Shown: positions 7,155-8,769 of the stretch, piece by piece | How positions within the stretch are numbered: position 1 is the first letter of the stretch | Layout of the letters: each line of letters begins with the position of its first letter | Assembly (NCBI GenBank): GCA_016234985.1 | Contig: JACRNK010000039.1 | Location: forward strand, 1-8,769 | DNA length: 8,769 bases | Direction: 5' to 3' | From: Deltaproteobacteria bacterium | GTDB taxonomy: Bacteria; Desulfobacterota; GWC2-55-46; UBA9637 | Notes under the pieces: generated by a model | What the model was told of the DNA's origin: nothing | Database searches by the model: none | Seen by the model: the letters and a program-made list of their open reading frames with translations, nothing else | Position numbers and translations under genes: made by a program

Positions 7155-7196
7155 TCCTCCGTCTTTGTCCCCCTCTGGAGGGGGATAGGGGGAGGA
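7155..7196. repeat. In-frame palindromic insert in the ileS editing domain
   Basis: An inner hairpin CCCCCTC (7169-7175) / GAGGGGG (7178-7184) with a 2-nt loop is nested in an outer pair TCCTCC (7155-7160) / GGAGGA (7191-7196). On the coding strand it is translated as [15 protein letters not shown], lying between VAVGI and [12 protein letters not shown], where most IleRS proteins have only a short turn. The C5/G5 core resembles the palindrome at 900-917. It looks like a short interspersed palindrome that inserted without breaking the frame. Confidence 0.6.
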
Positions 7197-7331
7197 GTTT
7201 TTTGTATTCCCACGGCTACATACTCAAATTCAGGATGCAAGGCAATCGCCAGATTTGCCGGAAGCGTCCAGGGGGTTGTGGTCCAAATAATGATGGAAAT
7301 ATCTTTATCGGCAAGGCCCGGAAATATTTCT

Positions 7332-7359
7332 TTGAATCTTGAATCTTGAATATTGAATC
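7332..7359. repeat. Four tandem TTGAATC heptamers inside ileS
   Basis: Units at 7332-7338, 7339-7345 and 7353-7359 are TTGAATC; the third unit, at 7346-7352, is TTGAATA. On the coding strand the array reads approximately [10 protein letters not shown] (residues about 212-221), at the edge of the CP1 editing domain before FPGLADKD. It keeps the frame, since 28 bp plus flanks are all translated, and it is atypical of a conserved synthetase. Confidence 0.75.
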
Positions 7360-8026
7360 TTACATAAACCGACGGCGACTCTTTGTCGTTATATTCCACC
7401 TCTGCCTCTGCCAAAGCTGTCTGGCACGAGGCGCACCAGTGAATAGGCCGCTTGCCTTTATACACAAGCCCGTTGGCAACAAACTTGCCGAGTTCTTTTA
7501 AGATAGACGCCTGATACTCATAATTCATGGTGAGATAGGGCTTGTCCCATTCGCCGAACACACCGAGCCGCTTAAATTCCTCTCGCTGGATGTTCACATA
7601 CTTTTCCGCATAGGCGCGGCAGTTTTTCCGTATCTCTGTTTTTGACAGTTCGTGTTTTTTCGCGCCGAGATTTTTTTCCACCTGCAATTCTATGGGCAAT
7701 CCGTGACAATCCCACCCCGGCACATAATCTGTTGCAAAACCGGTCATAAATCTGGATTTGACGATGATGTCCTTTAATATCTTGTTCAGGGCATGGCCGA
7801 TGTGGATATTGCCGTTGGCATAGGGCGGCCCGTCGTGCAGGATAAATTTTTTCCGCGTCTTTCCCGCATCCATAATCTTTGCGTAAAGCCCGTCCCCTTC
7901 CCATTTTTTCAAAATCTCCGGCTCGTTCTTTGCCAGGTCTGCCTTCATGGGGAAGTCTGTTTTTGGAAGATTGAGGGTGTTTTTATAATCCATGCTATTA
8001 CCTCTGTATCAGTTTTATTGCAATTG

Positions 8027-8054
8027 ATTATACATAGATTAATCGGAAACTCAA
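8027..8054 (-). promoter_or_regulatory. Probable sigma-70 promoter of ileS-lspA
   Basis: On the minus strand a perfect -10 TATAAT (8032-8027) follows TTGAGT (8054-8049, 4 of 6 consensus bases) with a 16-nt spacer. Transcription would start near 8020, giving a leader of about 27 nt that contains the GAGGT ribosome site. The leader is too short for a T-box or any other riboswitch. Confidence 0.6.
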
Positions 8055-8105
8055 ATGGATTTTAAATTTAGAGTAGTTTGACACAAGGCTAAGGGGGCTT
8101 GCAGT

Positions 8106-8134
8106 TTGCGCTCATTTTGATTCTATAGTATATT
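8106..8134 (+). promoter_or_regulatory. Possible promoter of rarA
   Basis: TATATT at 8129-8134 (5 of 6) lies 17 nt after a weak TTGCGC (8106-8111, 3 of 6). An overlapping alternative -10 is TATAGT at 8124-8129. A start near 8136-8141 would leave almost no leader before ATG 8143. TTGACA at 8078-8083 is a perfect -35 box, but it has no suitable -10 at the right distance. Confidence 0.3.
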
Positions 8135-8142
8135 AAAAAAAG

Positions 8143-8769
8143 ATGATTATGGAGCTTTTCGAGAAAAAGGTTAAAACAGAGGGTAACAAATCAAGCCCCT
8201 TAGCGGATAGGATGAGGCCGAGGGCTATTGAAGAGGTTGTGGGGCAGCGGCCGTTACTGGGCAAGGGGAAATTTATCACAAGGCTCATAGAAAAAAAGGA
8301 CCTTTTGTCGTTAATCCTCTGGGGGCCTCCAGGCGCAGGAAAGACAACACTTGGCAATATTATTGCTAACGCAATCGGGGTGAACTTTGTGTCGTTCTCC
8401 GCCGTGCTTTCAGGGGTGAAAGAGATACGAGAAGTGGTGGCAGAGGCAAAGGATGAACTCGGATTAAGAAACCGGAGGACAATCCTCTTTGTGGATGAGA
8501 TTCATCGTTTTAATAAAGCGCAGCAGGATGCGATTCTCCATTATGTGGAAGACGGCACGATAACCTTAATAGGCGCCACCACAGAAAACCCTTCTTTTGA
8601 AATCAATTCGCCGCTTTTATCCAGATGCAAGGTTCTGGTTCTTGAACAGCTTACTGAAGAAGATTTAAAGGTTATCATCAAAAAGGCATTGGAAGACAAA
8701 GAGATGGGGCTTGGCAATCTGAATGTTGTTGTGGAGCAAGACGCCATGAACTTTCTATCTGAATACGCC
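8143..8769 (+). CDS. rarA: RarA/MgsA-type AAA+ ATPase, replication-associated recombination protein A (3' end cut off)
   Basis: RarA (MgsA, eukaryotic WRNIP1) is a clamp-loader-like AAA+ ATPase acting at stalled replication forks and single-stranded DNA gaps. 209 codons are present of about 440 expected; the frame is open to the window edge, so the C-terminal tetramerisation region lies outside. Motifs from ATG 8143: the PLADRMRP leader at 19-26, VVGQRPLLGKGK at 32-43, Walker A GPPGAGKT at 61-68, SGVKEIRE at 90-97, Walker B ILFVDEIHRFNKAQQD at 114-129, sensor 1 GATTENPSFE at 144-153, and the arginine finger R161 in LLSRC. ATG 8149 is an equally possible start two codons later. No Shine-Dalgarno is seen, only an A-run. 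It is divergent from ileS with a 149-bp gap, so probably a separate transcription unit. Confidence 0.95.
   Translation, partial: MIMELFEKKVKTEGNKSSPLADRMRPRAIEEVVGQRPLLGKGKFITRLIEKKDLLSLILWGPPGAGKTTLGNIIANAIGVNFVSFSAVLSGVKEIREVVAEAKDELGLRNRRTILFVDEIHRFNKAQQDAILHYVEDGTITLIGATTENPSFEINSPLLSRCKVLVLEQLTEEDLKVIIKKALEDKEMGLGNLNVVVEQDAMNFLSEYA

Larger units (their letters stand above)
6263..7993 (-). pseudogene. ileS: Isoleucyl-tRNA synthetase, N-terminal part (ATP site and editing domain)
   Basis: IleRS charges tRNA-Ile with isoleucine and edits mischarged valine; it is normally essential. ATG 7993 has a GAGGT ribosome site about 8 nt upstream. Visible: the class I signature HIGH at 64-67 ([16 protein letters not shown]), [10 protein letters not shown] at 93-102, the CP1 editing domain with [14 protein letters not shown] at 237-250 and [16 protein letters not shown] at 343-358, a zinc motif CWRC at 420-423, and [12 protein letters not shown] at 476-487. 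Authentic sequence runs to about P531. An exact 17-bp tandem duplication then shifts the frame, giving about 45 foreign residues and a stop at 6263. The CP1 domain has an unusual proline-rich insert at about 264-280 and a repeat-coded stretch at about 212-220. As read, this polypeptide lacks KMSKS and the anticodon-binding domain and would be inactive. Confidence 0.93.

Noticed and set aside
8078..8083. TTGACA as the -35 box of rarA
   Set aside because: No -10-like hexamer lies 16-18 nt downstream (8100-8107 is G/C/T-mixed), so it cannot be paired with a plausible promoter.
7994..8142. T-box or other leader riboswitch upstream of ileS
   Set aside because: The best promoter leaves a leader of only about 27 nt, and the whole intergenic gap is 149 bp shared with the rarA promoter; no T-box core sequence is visible.
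1..8769. A novel multi-gene defence, phage or mobile system
   Set aside because: All genes belong to well-known families (pilB, pilT, pilC, REC-PilZ, lspA, ileS, rarA); no transposase, integrase, CRISPR, toxin-antitoxin or unexplained gene cluster was seen on either strand.

Overview
The window holds a run of bacterial housekeeping and type IV pilus genes. Base composition is moderate (mid-40s % GC by eye). A Gram-negative bacterium with type IV pili is implied by pilB-pilT-pilC, a receiver-PilZ response regulator and lspA next to ileS. The gene order, the PilZ subtype and the short interspersed palindromes remind me of Nitrospirota or Desulfobacterota-like lineages. That placement is a low-confidence impression.

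Layout, left to right. Positions 1-3815 on the minus strand are a pilus assembly cluster transcribed pilB, pilT, pilC: extension ATPase, retraction ATPase, inner-membrane platform. pilC runs off the left edge. Positions 3816-3928 are a compact divergent promoter region. A REC-PilZ regulator (plus strand, to 4669) points away from pilB and could link phosphorylation and c-di-GMP to pilus activity. It abuts the convergent lspA with no gap. ileS and lspA (minus strand, 7993 down to 4670) form a tight two-gene operon. A 149-bp gap carries the ileS promoter and a weaker promoter for the divergent rarA, which runs off the right edge.

The striking feature is damage. ileS is frameshifted by an exact 17-bp tandem duplication (6379-6412), and removing one copy restores a full 943-residue enzyme. 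pilT has lost about 31 codons and shifted frame at 1155-1165, which removes half of the AIRNLIRE retraction motif. pilB has a well-conserved N-terminal domain with no usable start codon, best explained by an indel in a four-base G run (3743-3746). Three different lesions within 5.5 kb, one of them in an essential gene, point to assembly or consensus error as the first hypothesis, with real decay as the alternative.

Short repeats also stand out. Copies of an 11-bp AT-rich unit form a large inverted repeat between pilT and pilB, with a further copy after pilT. C5/G5 palindromes lie upstream of pilC and in frame inside the ileS editing domain, and a TTGAATC heptamer array is translated within ileS. 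I found no tRNA, rRNA, CRISPR array, insertion sequence or phage gene, and no clear new multi-gene system. No gene-free stretch exceeds 300 bases.
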